This document shows positions 26,470-35,171 of a stretch of DNA of 64,000 bases, one piece after another (position 1 is the stretch's first letter; each line of letters opens with the position of its first letter). The notes under the pieces are model-generated. The model was not told where the DNA came from, searched no databases, and saw only the letters and a list, made by a program, of their open reading frames with translations. Origin of the DNA: Cylindrospermopsis curvispora GIHE-G1 (GTDB lineage: Bacteria > Cyanobacteriota > Cyanobacteriia > Cyanobacteriales > Nostocaceae); NCBI RefSeq assembly GCF_014489415.1, contig NZ_CP060822.1, forward strand, positions 1,064,311 to 1,128,310, written 5' to 3'. The translations under genes and the position numbers were made by a program.

Positions 26470-28059
26470 CTAAACAGGTCTATAAACTCGATAATTAATG
26501 TTAGGGAAAATATTATCCATTAACTCAACCTTCTCTAGCCAACCGCTATCAACCTTGCCGATTTTAATATCTTCGTAAAGTTTGTTAAACCGCATCAAAT
26601 GAGATCTTGTTCTTCTTACCGCGTATGGAACCATTGTTCCTGTGCGCATAATAAATGCCCAGTCAGAAGATTGTGCCAACAACAATTCCCGTGCTGCTTG
26701 ATTCAACGCTTTCCACTGGAGTTCATCCGCTGGTTCAAAGCGAGAAAGTTCAATCATTCTTTCAGCAGCTTTATGTAAGTGAGCATAAATCCAGGCGTTA
26801 GTATCATTTAACCAGTATTCATGGAAACCCTTGTAACCCCAACTAGACTGGGAGGGACGACAAACCTGTTGATAGGGATTATCTCGTAAGTAATCTGCCA
26901 AATGGGTCATTTGATAGGTGCCCTGGTCATACCAGGACTTACGAAATAGATAATCAATAAACCAAGGACCTTCATACCACCAATGACCGAACAACTCCGC
27001 ATCGTAGGGAGAAATAATAATTGGGGGTCTACCCATAATACCATGTAGATGTTCGGTCTGCTTCTCCCGATTATACATGAAGTTAGCAGCATGTTCTGCG
27101 GCCTTTTCCTTAGCCCAGTAAGGATCATACAAGGCTTTGTCGGAAAGACCTAAGCCACGCCCGGTGATTTTATGATACTTAATCCCTATGTTTTTCCGCT
27201 GACCATTGGGCATAATGTAAGGCTTGATGTATTCATATTCCGCTTCCCAACCGAGATCTTTGTAAAATTCCCGATATTCAGCAGCACCAGGATAACCCAC
27301 TTCCGAAGACCATACCTGTTGTGAAGATTCTTGATCACGACCAAAAGCAGCTACTCCTGTTTCTGTAAAAATGGGAGCATAAGTTCCAAAACGAGGACGG
27401 GGACGAGCATATAAAATACCATGACCATCGGTCAGAAAATATCTTAGTCCAGCATCCGCCAGCATTCGCTCTAAACCTTCATAATAGGCACATTCGGGTA
27501 ACCAAATTCCCTTGGGTGGTTGACCAAAGGTTTCTGTGTAATGCTCACAGGCTACCTGAATTTGGGCCCATACAGCCTGGGGATACATTTTCATTAAGGG
27601 TAAATACCCATGGGTAGCTCCACAGGTAATTATTTCTAAGTTATTGCTTTGTTGGTATTCCTGGAAAGCTGTAACTAAATCACCATTGTATTTTTCCCAT
27701 ACATGACGTGCTTCATTGAATTCAGTAGCATAGTGTTCAGCCAAATAACGCAAGTGTCCATGCTGAAGATAGCGTTCTGATTCTAACTCTATTAATTCTT
27801 CCAGCTTACTTAGATGTTGGTCATAGCGTTCTTGCAATAAGGGATCACGGAGCATGGAGACCAATGGTGGTGTCATACTCATGGTGATTTTGAAGTCGAT
27901 GCCATCCCGCTTCAATCCTTCAAATACTTTGAGCAAAGGAATGTATGTTTCTGTAATGGCCTCATATAGCCATTCCTCTTCCAGCACATAGTCACTTTCT
28001 GGGTGACGAACGAAGGGTAAATGTGCATGGAGTACAAGTGCGACGTAGCCTATAGCCAT
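26470..28059 (-). CDS. GH57 1,4-alpha-glucan branching enzyme
   Basis: Glycoside hydrolase family 57 protein of 529 aa, expected to make alpha-1,6 branches in glycogen. The N-terminal catalytic barrel starts with the family signature LVLHAHLPFVRHPE. The nucleophile is Glu189 in GIWLPECAYYEG and the general acid is Asp353 in SPYDAELFGHWWYEG, both intact. The C-terminal helical domain (about 400-529) is of DUF1957 type. Length and order match the cyanobacterial and Thermus branching enzymes. It lies alone on the minus strand, convergent with the sugar permease gene. No glycogen genes are adjacent. Confidence 0.92.
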   Translation of the reverse strand: MAIGYVALVLHAHLPFVRHPESDYVLEEEWLYEAITETYIPLLKVFEGLKRDGIDFKITMSMTPPLVSMLRDPLLQERYDQHLSKLEELIELESERYLQHGHLRYLAEHYATEFNEARHVWEKYNGDLVTAFQEYQQSNNLEIITCGATHGYLPLMKMYPQAVWAQIQVACEHYTETFGQPPKGIWLPECAYYEGLERMLADAGLRYFLTDGHGILYARPRPRFGTYAPIFTETGVAAFGRDQESSQQVWSSEVGYPGAAEYREFYKDLGWEAEYEYIKPYIMPNGQRKNIGIKYHKITGRGLGLSDKALYDPYWAKEKAAEHAANFMYNREKQTEHLHGIMGRPPIIISPYDAELFGHWWYEGPWFIDYLFRKSWYDQGTYQMTHLADYLRDNPYQQVCRPSQSSWGYKGFHEYWLNDTNAWIYAHLHKAAERMIELSRFEPADELQWKALNQAARELLLAQSSDWAFIMRTGTMVPYAVRRTRSHLMRFNKLYEDIKIGKVDSGWLEKVELMDNIFPNINYRVYRPV

Positions 28060-28185
28060 AATGGTTTTGGGGTTAGGAACTGTGGTTAAATTAGAGATCT
28101 GGTTAAATTGGAGATCCGGGGTTGGGCAGAAATTAACAATATTTTAAGATAATTATGTTTACTATTGTCACATTTACGGAAGTTC

Positions 28186-28944
28186 ATGAATATTAAAATC
28201 AGAAAAAGAAAAATGCTTTTCCTCGTTGCCATAGGGCTAGCAGTTGCCATTTTTACCATAAGTGTAGTTATTGCCCAAACCAGGATGCAGACCCAGTCTA
28301 CGGGTAATACCACTACTAGTGTTGAGTCTGTAGGGCAAAATACTGCACCAGAAACTCCCAGCACCAACTTAAATCCCCAACCTCAGTCCACAGATACTAA
28401 AGAACCAGTCAAGGAAAATACCGTGCCAGAAACTCCCAAAACCAAGCTTAACTCCCAAGCGCAGTTAAGTATCAATGGTATTGGGCCGGTAAAGGTAGGA
28501 ATGAATATTCCTGAAGCTGCTGCTGCTGCTCAGGGAACCCGCCTATATATTTCCTACGCTGGTAACGATAGTTGTTATTACCTTGAAGCGAAGGGGCGAC
28601 TCAAAGGTGTATCTTTTATGGTCACTAAAGATGAGGAAAAAGGTCGTCAGCAAAACATCACCAGTGATGCCATTGCTAGGATAGATATAAACATTCCAGA
28701 AATCACTACGGTTTCAGGTGCCAAAATTGGGGACACAGAAGAAAAAATCAAATCCCTTTACCCTCTTGAACAAATTGAAGTTAAAACCCACGAATATAAT
28801 CCCAAGGGACATTATTTGATTTTTGTTCCTAAAGAACAGACAGACAACAAGTATCGCATGGTTTTTGAAACGGATGGTAAGCAGGTTACTAGCTTTAGGG
28901 CGGGTAAGCTACCAGAGGTGGGATATGTGGAGGGATGTAGTTAA
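28186..28944 (+). CDS. Secreted or membrane-anchored hypothetical protein
   Basis: I use the ATG at 28186 (252 aa); a TTG at 28165 would add seven residues. A basic start (MNIKIRKRKMLF) leads into one hydrophobic helix (LVAIGLAVAIFTISVVIAQ), so it is exported or anchored. A Pro/Thr/Asn-rich linker (about 25-95) contains two similar units (NTAPETPSTNLNPQ and NTVPETPKTKLNSQ). The C-terminal domain starts with NGIGPVKVGMNIPEAAAAAG-like text and ends in GYVEGCS, a pattern common in cyanobacterial secreted proteins of unknown role. No enzyme motif seen. Confidence 0.75.
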   Translation: MNIKIRKRKMLFLVAIGLAVAIFTISVVIAQTRMQTQSTGNTTTSVESVGQNTAPETPSTNLNPQPQSTDTKEPVKENTVPETPKTKLNSQAQLSINGIGPVKVGMNIPEAAAAAQGTRLYISYAGNDSCYYLEAKGRLKGVSFMVTKDEEKGRQQNITSDAIARIDINIPEITTVSGAKIGDTEEKIKSLYPLEQIEVKTHEYNPKGHYLIFVPKEQTDNKYRMVFETDGKQVTSFRAGKLPEVGYVEGCS

Positions 28945-28959
28945 AGCTTACGAAAAATT

Positions 28960-28987
28960 AGGACTTGCTGTTATGACAATAAGTCCT
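28960..28987. terminator. Terminator-like hairpin
   Basis: AGGACTT (28960-28966) and AAGTCCT (28981-28987) are perfect complements, followed by ATTTAAAA. It lies 15 bp after the secreted-protein stop, in the convergent gap with murA. Confidence 0.5.
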
Positions 28988-29048
28988 ATTTAAAACTATA
29001 TGCCGTATGGCAATGAATTACCAAGGAAGTTCAACTATTACTTATATT

Positions 29049-30380
29049 TTATGTACGGATTATTTTTGCCCCAACTTGCTGTAATTTAGTATCTAATCTA
29101 TCATAGCCACGATCCAAGTGTTTTAGTCCTTGAATAATCGTTTCTCCTTGTGCTGCAAGACCGGCTAAGACCAGTGCTGCGGATGCTCTTAGGTCTGTAC
29201 CGATAACTGGTGCCCCTGATAATACTGGTACACCCCGAACAAAGGCCGTATTACTCTTAACGCGAATTTCTGCCCCTAACCGGTTTAACTCAGAAGCATG
29301 ACTCAAACGGTTTTCAAAAACCGATTCGTTAATAATACTATCACCATCAGCTATGCTTAACAGTGCCATAAATTGCGCTTGCATATCCGTAGGAAAACCT
29401 GGGTGAGGCAAAGTATCAATATTGGTGGCTTTGAGTTTTTGTGCAGGTTTTACCCGCAAGCAATCTGCACCTTCCTGGAAGATGGACACACCAATATCTT
29501 TCAACTTAGCAATTACAGGGATTAAATGCTCTGATACAACTGGAGATAGAAGCAATTCAGAGTGAGTAATCGCAGCAGCAATTAGAAATGTACCTGCTTC
29601 AATGCGATCAGGAATAATACTATATTCGGTAGAGTGAAGTTTATCAACACCGACGATAGTAATTGTGCCTGTGCCCGCACCTTGAATTTTTGCTCCCATA
29701 GAATTACAGAAGTTAGCCAAATCTACTACTTCTGGCTCTCGTGCAGCATTTTCAATGATGGTTTCTCCATCAGCCAGAGTGGCAGCCATCATCAAGGTTT
29801 CTGTGGCACCAACACTGGGAGTATCTAAATATATTCGCGCACCTTGCAATCTACCATTGTTACCAGTAACCTGGGCATGACAAATCCCATGTTCAATCTC
29901 CATATCTGCTCCCATGGCTTGTAGTCCGCGAACATGCAGATCAACGGGTCTGGCACCAATAGCGCAACCCCCCGGTAAAGGCATTTGTGCTACACCTAAT
30001 CGAGCTAAAATTGGACCGATGGCAAAAAAACTTGCCCGCAACTGGGTGACCAGTTCGTAGGGTGCTTTAGATGTAATAATGTCTCTAGCGTTAATATTCA
30101 GTGTATCCTTGTGCCTTTCCAAAGATAAACCTAAAGCAGTTAAAACTTGCCCCATTCTTTCTACGTCCGCTAACAAAGGGACATTACTAATCCGACAATC
30201 TCCAGAACAAAGCAAAGCTCCAGCCATGATTACCAGGGCTGAATTTTTAGCCCCGCTAATTCTTACATTCCCTTCCAGGGAATATCCACCAGAAATTTTT
30301 AAGACTGAGGAGTCTAATTCAGTATCTGACAGGGTGTTAGGAGAATTAATAAGCCTACCTCCTTTAAGATTTAGGGTCAT
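29049..30380 (-). CDS. murA: UDP-N-acetylglucosamine 1-carboxyvinyltransferase
   Basis: First committed enzyme of peptidoglycan precursor synthesis; it transfers enolpyruvate from PEP to UDP-GlcNAc in the cytoplasm. Length 443 aa, with about 23 extra residues at the N-terminus compared with E. coli. The Lys-Asn pair is at 45-46 (SGAKNSAL). The catalytic Cys is Cys139 in [14 protein letters not shown], which predicts normal fosfomycin sensitivity. Later blocks [10 protein letters not shown] and ATLADGET are conserved. Transcribed alone, divergent from the tRNA-Leu gene. Confidence 0.97.
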   Translation of the reverse strand: MTLNLKGGRLINSPNTLSDTELDSSVLKISGGYSLEGNVRISGAKNSALVIMAGALLCSGDCRISNVPLLADVERMGQVLTALGLSLERHKDTLNINARDIITSKAPYELVTQLRASFFAIGPILARLGVAQMPLPGGCAIGARPVDLHVRGLQAMGADMEIEHGICHAQVTGNNGRLQGARIYLDTPSVGATETLMMAATLADGETIIENAAREPEVVDLANFCNSMGAKIQGAGTGTITIVGVDKLHSTEYSIIPDRIEAGTFLIAAAITHSELLLSPVVSEHLIPVIAKLKDIGVSIFQEGADCLRVKPAQKLKATNIDTLPHPGFPTDMQAQFMALLSIADGDSIINESVFENRLSHASELNRLGAEIRVKSNTAFVRGVPVLSGAPVIGTDLRASAALVLAGLAAQGETIIQGLKHLDRGYDRLDTKLQQVGAKIIRT

Positions 30381-30501
30381 AGGTGTTCGCGTTCAGTTTT
30401 AGATTCTACAGCAAAGTTTACCAGTTCTCTTGACAATCCCCAAGATTTACGTCATCATATTAATTCAGCAGTGAAATGCGGTAAAATACTAAATTTAATG
30501 T

Positions 30502-30583
30502 GCGGAACTGGCGGAATTGGCAGACGCGCTAGATTCAGGTTCTAGTGCCGCAAGGCTTCCGGGTTCAAGTCCCGGGTTCCGCA
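30502..30583 (+). tRNA. tRNA-Leu(CAG)
   Basis: An 82-nt class II tRNA. The acceptor stem GCGGAAC pairs with GTTCCGC, with discriminator A at 30583. The anticodon stem CTAGA/TCTAG encloses the loop with anticodon CAG, reading CUG codons. A variable arm (TGCCGCAAGGC) and the T loop GGTTCAAGTCC are present. CCA is not encoded. It is directly followed by the SpoU-type methyltransferase gene. Confidence 0.95.
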
Positions 30584-30613
30584 TTCAGGCAATTGTTAAT
30601 CCTTGGGAGTGTT

Positions 30614-31405
30614 GTGCTGACCAGTTTACAAAATCCTCTAGTTAAGCAAATCCGTAAGTTACACTCCCCTAAGGAGAGACATAAACAACAGTTGTTTGTG
30701 TTGGAGGGAACCCATTTAATTGCAGAGGCTTGTAGTGTAAATTACCCATTGGAAACAGTTTGTTACACTATGGATTGGCAAAATTCCCATTCGGAATTGT
30801 GGCAAAGTGTTTGTAATGTTTGTCACCGTGTGGAGATCGTCAGCCAAGAGGTTTTAGCAGCTATGGCCACCACGGTCCAACCGGATGGTGTGGTGGCCAT
30901 GGTCAAACGTTGTGAGGATCACCCCATTCCCATGACGGGGTTGGCTCTAGCTCTGGAAACTATTCAGGATCCGGGTAATTTGGGAACTATCATCCGTACT
31001 GCTGCTGCTGTGGATGCTTCCGGTTTATGGTTAAGTAATGATAGCGTGGATTTAGACCATCCTAAGGTTTTGCGGGCTTCTGCTGGCCAGTGGTTTCGCT
31101 TAAAAAAGCATACCACTCACAACCTAAAGGACACTGTACAAGATTGTCAAAAAGGGGGTATGCAAGTGGTTGCTACCCTACCAACAGCTGAGTTAACCTA
31201 TTGGCAAGTGGACTGGTCTTTACCCAGTCTCATTTTACTGGGCAATGAAGGTGCTGGTTTATCAGATGACTTGGCAACAATGGCAAATATACAAGTTAAA
31301 ATACCTCTTAGCCCTCAAGTTGAATCCTTAAATGTAGCTATATGTGCTGCTTTAATACTATATGAGGCGCAGCGACAAAAAACCTGTGGACAAAATACAA
31401 ATTAG
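30614..31405 (+). CDS. TrmH/SpoU-family RNA 2'-O-methyltransferase
   Basis: SPOUT-class enzyme that methylates ribose in rRNA or tRNA using SAM. I start it at GTG 30614 (263 aa, reading MLTSLQNPLVKQIRKLHSP). The open frame upstream runs into the tRNA gene and cannot be coding. The N-terminal substrate-binding domain (FVLEGTHLIAEAC) is followed by the knotted catalytic domain: IQDPGNLGTIIRTAAA (motif 1), LLGNEGAGLSDDL (motif 2) and IPLSPQVESLNVAICAAL (motif 3). All motifs are intact. The exact target nucleotide cannot be assigned. The start lies 31 bp after tRNA-Leu, so read-through from the tRNA promoter is possible. Confidence 0.92.
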   Translation: MLTSLQNPLVKQIRKLHSPKERHKQQLFVLEGTHLIAEACSVNYPLETVCYTMDWQNSHSELWQSVCNVCHRVEIVSQEVLAAMATTVQPDGVVAMVKRCEDHPIPMTGLALALETIQDPGNLGTIIRTAAAVDASGLWLSNDSVDLDHPKVLRASAGQWFRLKKHTTHNLKDTVQDCQKGGMQVVATLPTAELTYWQVDWSLPSLILLGNEGAGLSDDLATMANIQVKIPLSPQVESLNVAICAALILYEAQRQKTCGQNTN

Positions 31406-31423
31406 TACTCGGCAAAAAAACGA

Positions 31424-31990
31424 ATGAGTCAGTTCTTGATTAAGACTTTTACTAGTCTCAGTACGTTGGTAGTGTTTACAGTAATATCAGGTTGTAATAT
31501 GTCCTTATTTGAGGATACAGATATTAAGGACGTTGTAGAGAAAGTAAGTGATGGGGACACATTGATATTAAGAGATGGTGGTGGAGAAAAACACAAAGTA
31601 CGACTGGGTTGTATAGATGCACCAGAGATACCCCATTCCCATAAGCAAAAGAGGAGTAAAAAAAGGCGGGATATGAATCAGTTTAATTGGGGGGTAAAGG
31701 CAAAAAATCGTCTGGCACAATTGATTAAAAATTCAGGGAGTAGGGTGAAAATAAATGTTGTTGACCAGGACGAATATGGTAGAAAAGTTATAGAATTGCG
31801 GTTGAGAGATGATACTTTAGTGCAAGAAGTTTTATTAATAGAAGGCTTGGCAAAAGTCCATCCGGAATACATGAAACTATGTAGTAGTAAAGATATTATG
31901 TTGCAGGCGCAAACCCAGGCCCAAAGGCAAAAAATAGGAATTTGGGGTGATGATCAATTTATTGATCCCTGGGAATACCGCAAACTATAG
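31424..31990 (+). CDS. Thermonuclease-family lipoprotein (SNase-like)
   Basis: Predicted lipid-anchored nuclease of 188 aa. The signal peptide ends in the lipobox VISGC, so Cys24 should be lipidated. The staphylococcal-nuclease fold follows: VSDGDTLIL, then RLGCIDAPEIP with the catalytic Arg and Asp, DEYGRKVIELRL with the second catalytic region, and VQEVLLIEGLAKVHPEY. Catalytic residues are kept, so it should degrade DNA or RNA at the membrane surface, with Ca2+. It starts 19 bp after the methyltransferase stop, so they are probably co-transcribed. Confidence 0.9.
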   Translation: MSQFLIKTFTSLSTLVVFTVISGCNMSLFEDTDIKDVVEKVSDGDTLILRDGGGEKHKVRLGCIDAPEIPHSHKQKRSKKRRDMNQFNWGVKAKNRLAQLIKNSGSRVKINVVDQDEYGRKVIELRLRDDTLVQEVLLIEGLAKVHPEYMKLCSSKDIMLQAQTQAQRQKIGIWGDDQFIDPWEYRKL

Positions 31991-32060
31991 GAATAATGGT
32001 AACCCAGGTTTTTGAAAACCACAAGCCACAGTAGGATATATAATTTAGAGTTAATTTACG

Positions 32061-32903
32061 ATGACTAACAACCAATTACCCAAGTACGAATCATTAGTGA
32101 AATCATCCGGTAACTTGTCAGACCAACCGTTGATTGAACTGAGAGGTGTTTCTAAATCATTTGGAAGAACCAGGGTTTTAGACGGTGTGGATTTACAAAT
32201 TTACAGAGGAGAAGCACTGGGAATTATTGGACCATCGGGAACGGGAAAATCAACTATACTAAGAATTATAGCAGGTTTATTAGAACCCGATGCGGGAGAA
32301 ATTTATATTCAGGGAAAAAAACGCAATGGTTTAATTGAAGATAATAAAGACCCCATTGGTATTGGTATGGTATTTCAACAGGCGGCCTTATTTGATTCCC
32401 TAAATGTAGATGAAAATGTGGGATTCCTATTATATCAAAAATCAAAACTAGTCCCAGCTCGAATTCGCAACCTAGTTAACGAAAAATTAGAAATGGTGGG
32501 GTTATCAGCTGAAATCGCCAATCTTTACCCATCAGAACTTTCTGGTGGGATGCGAAAAAGGGTGAGTTTTGCCCGTGCCATTATGTCCAATCCTGATTAT
32601 CCTCGAGATACCCCGGAAGTTCTACTATATGATGAACCTACTGCTGGGCTTGACCCAATAGCCTCCACTGTTATAGAAGACCTGATTCGTAACTTGCAAC
32701 ATACACAGGGGGTTTGCAGCACCTACTGCATTGTCACTCACCAGGATAGCACGATCAGACGCACAGCAGACAAGTTAATATTTCTTTACCAAGGGAAAGT
32801 ACAATGGCAAGGTAGGATAGGTGAAATAGATTACACTAATAACCAGTTAATCAGACAATTTATGAGTGGTAGCATCCATGGACCAATTCAAGTGATTGGT
32901 TAA
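32061..32903 (+). CDS. Mla-type ABC transporter ATPase
   Basis: ATPase of a lipid-transport ABC system, the MlaF group; 280 aa. Walker A is GPSGTGKST (57-65), the Q-loop lies in GMVFQQAALFDSL, the signature reads LSGGMRKRVSFARAI and Walker B is LLYDEPTAGLDPI. The LSGGMRKR form with a following F is typical of Mla/Ttg2/TGD3 proteins. The MCE protein follows 24 bp later, and together they should move lipid between membranes. The MlaE-type permease is not next to them, which is common in cyanobacteria. Confidence 0.93.
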   Translation: MTNNQLPKYESLVKSSGNLSDQPLIELRGVSKSFGRTRVLDGVDLQIYRGEALGIIGPSGTGKSTILRIIAGLLEPDAGEIYIQGKKRNGLIEDNKDPIGIGMVFQQAALFDSLNVDENVGFLLYQKSKLVPARIRNLVNEKLEMVGLSAEIANLYPSELSGGMRKRVSFARAIMSNPDYPRDTPEVLLYDEPTAGLDPIASTVIEDLIRNLQHTQGVCSTYCIVTHQDSTIRRTADKLIFLYQGKVQWQGRIGEIDYTNNQLIRQFMSGSIHGPIQVIG

Positions 32904-32927
32904 TAACCAGTATAAAGGGAGAATTGA

Positions 32928-34346
32928 ATGAGTGGATTCAAGACTACAAGGACTTTTAGGGAAGGTGCGGTAGGATTATTGCTCCTACTTGGTTTGGGAG
33001 CATTTGGTATTATTTTTTTATGGTTAAATAGAGCCACTCCAGGACGTAGTTCCTATCAGGTGATAGTGGAATTTGCTGATGCTGGAGGTATGCAAAAGGG
33101 GGATCCTGTGCGCTATCGAGGCGTGAAAGTAGGTAGTATTGCCAAGATAACAACTAAACCCAATGCGGTGGAGGTTGAGCTGGAAATCAATGACCCTAAT
33201 TTGCTAATCCCCGCCGATTCCAGAATAGAAGCTAATCAAAGTGGTTTAATCAGTGAAAGTGTTGTTGATATTACTCCCCTAGGCGATGTTACCTTGGATC
33301 CTAACACTGCTAAACCCCTGGATAAGGATTGTAATCCCGGTTTGATAATCTGTCATCAGTCCGGTAAGTTAAGAGGTCAAATTGGCACTAGTGTTGATAG
33401 ACTGATTAGACAGTCGTCGGATTTTGCTGATAGATATGGAAATCAGCAGTTTTACGATAATGTTAATCGTTTGTTAATTACTTCCACAGATGCAGCGGCT
33501 AGTATAGCTAAGCTAAGTCGAGAATTACAAGTTGCCAGCAGAAGTTTTCAGGGAGAAGTGGGAAAATTTTCCGATACTGCTGTGACTATTCAACGTGCAA
33601 CTAATGAACTCACTGCTACTACTAAACAAACAGCAGCACAGATAAATACAACCGCCGGTGATTTTAGTACCACAGCAAAGCAAGCGGGTAAACTAATTAA
33701 TAATCTCGATGATTTGTTGACTACAAATCGTTCAGCATTAGTTAGTACTTTGAATAATATTAACGAAACAAGTAATCAATTGAGGCAAACGGTTAATGCG
33801 CTATCACCAGCCGTAACCAGATTAACCCAAGGAGATATACTCAAGAACCTGGAGATTCTCTCAGCTAATGCAGCAGAAGCTTCCATAAGTCTAAAAGATG
33901 CCAGTAAGACTTTAGCAGATCCTAAAAACATAGTTTTGTTGCAGCAGACACTGGATGCGGCAAGGGTCACTTTTGAAAATACTCAAAAAATCACATCTGA
34001 TTTAGATGAGTTAACGGGAGATCCTAAATTCCGGCAAAATTTGTTGCAACTGGTTAATGGGTTGAATAAGTTGCTGTCTTCCACCGGGGATATGCAGGAA
34101 CAAACAAAAGTGGCCTTGACTTTGGACTCGATTAAACTATCAATCAATCAAAGTTCTAGTCAGTCTGAGTCAGAAACGACCTCTGATTTAGGAGTTAGCA
34201 ATCATGGAGTAAAAGCAGAAAAGTTGGAAAAACAAGAGAATCGATTGGTTCCTTCCGTTCCTGCAACTCCCAGTCCAGTGACAGAAATTACCCCTATACC
34301 CGAGTTATTACCAGAGCCAGTTTTGCCATCCTCCCAGGAACCCTAG
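32928..34346 (+). CDS. MlaD-family (MCE) lipid transport protein
   Basis: Membrane-anchored substrate-binding subunit of the Mla-type system, 472 aa. One transmembrane helix (about 15-31, GLLLLLGLGAFGIIFLW) leads into an MCE domain at about 37-115 (YQVIVEFADAGGMQKGDPV, then RYRGVKVGSI). A long helical region (about 150-400), rich in Ala, Thr, Asn and Gln, is predicted coiled coil, and a Pro-rich tail ends the protein. The architecture matches cyanobacterial and chloroplast TGD2-like proteins. It forms an operon with the upstream ATPase gene. Confidence 0.92.
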   Translation: MSGFKTTRTFREGAVGLLLLLGLGAFGIIFLWLNRATPGRSSYQVIVEFADAGGMQKGDPVRYRGVKVGSIAKITTKPNAVEVELEINDPNLLIPADSRIEANQSGLISESVVDITPLGDVTLDPNTAKPLDKDCNPGLIICHQSGKLRGQIGTSVDRLIRQSSDFADRYGNQQFYDNVNRLLITSTDAAASIAKLSRELQVASRSFQGEVGKFSDTAVTIQRATNELTATTKQTAAQINTTAGDFSTTAKQAGKLINNLDDLLTTNRSALVSTLNNINETSNQLRQTVNALSPAVTRLTQGDILKNLEILSANAAEASISLKDASKTLADPKNIVLLQQTLDAARVTFENTQKITSDLDELTGDPKFRQNLLQLVNGLNKLLSSTGDMQEQTKVALTLDSIKLSINQSSSQSESETTSDLGVSNHGVKAEKLEKQENRLVPSVPATPSPVTEITPIPELLPEPVLPSSQEP

Positions 34347-34348
34347 GC

Positions 34349-34645
34349 CTAATTCCAATCTTCTTCCTCTCTTTTAGCATGACTTTTGTAAATCCCGCCT
34401 ACATGGTGAATGGCTCGTGTTTTGACAAAGAGTTCTTCCGTAGTTAAACCCCAGAGTTGCAAAATTCGGTCTAAATCATTTTGTAGGTCTCGAGCTCCTG
34501 GAAAACCCTGATATCTGATTTTTAGTCGAGCCAGTTCGGCTAAATTGTAATCTGTTTTCTCCTCAGAGAGTAGACTATTAATAGTCAGGCGATCGCGGTC
34601 ATAGCGGGGGTGATTTTGTTCTTTGGAGGGAGAAGTATTTGTCAT
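34349..34645 (-). CDS. DUF3288-family protein
   Basis: Small soluble protein of 98 aa. The text NHPRYDRDRLTINSLLSEE, then NYNLAELARLKIRYQGFPGARDL split by short loops, and HVGGIYKSHA near the end fit the cyanobacterial family DUF3288. Function is not known to me. It is convergent with the MCE gene, with only 2 bp between the stop codons. Confidence 0.8.
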   Translation of the reverse strand: MTNTSPSKEQNHPRYDRDRLTINSLLSEEKTDYNLAELARLKIRYQGFPGARDLQNDLDRILQLWGLTTEELFVKTRAIHHVGGIYKSHAKREEEDWN

Positions 34646-34708
34646 AAATATTACCTAGATATTACAGGTTCAAGCAGGAGAATTAAATAATTGAGGATTG
34701 TTATATTA

Positions 34709-34927
34709 TTATAACAAATACAAAGCATACCATACCAGACGTGTAATATGGGGATAGGAACTAATGACGGCTACCACATCCAGGTTAATACGGCTCTCAC
34801 CACTGCCAAATATGGTCAAATAAGGATATCCTGGATGTAATTCCAGTGTCTTTAAGACTATTGCCCAATTTCGGATCAAAGTGGTACTATTAAACCAACA
34901 ACCTAAGAATAACCAAACCATCTGCAT
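34709..34927 (-). CDS. Small hypothetical protein
   Basis: A 72-aa frame with ordinary composition and a hydrophobic N-terminus (MQMVWLFLGCW) and C-terminus (LVWYALYLL). The middle reads HPGYPYLTIFGSGESRINLD. I do not recognise a family. It follows clpC's upstream region on the opposite strand and is 63 bp from the DUF3288 start. A 44-codon frame begins at 34926 on the plus strand over its 5' end; only one, or neither, may be real. Confidence 0.4.
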   Translation of the reverse strand: MQMVWLFLGCWFNSTTLIRNWAIVLKTLELHPGYPYLTIFGSGESRINLDVVAVISSYPHITRLVWYALYLL

Positions 34928-35171
34928 GATGATTTATCCTAAGTATGGAGAAATACCAGCAGAGGCCAGGATCTGTTGGTTGAGTACAAAGGATATCCTT
35001 GATAACCTTATTCCTTCGACCTGCAGGGATGAGCAATATCAAGTTAAATCTAGGAACTGAGATTGGTCTACGAGGAGTTTACCCACTTATGCTAATTGGC
35101 ACAGGTTGAATAAAATCGATTAGTGTATTTGTTAGCAGTAGTTAGCAAAAGTATCGGAGAAAGAACCCGCT

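Noticed and set aside
30545-30613. Start of the TrmH-family gene inside tRNA-Leu
   Set aside because: The tRNA occupies 30502-30583; GTG 30614 gives the expected N-terminus.
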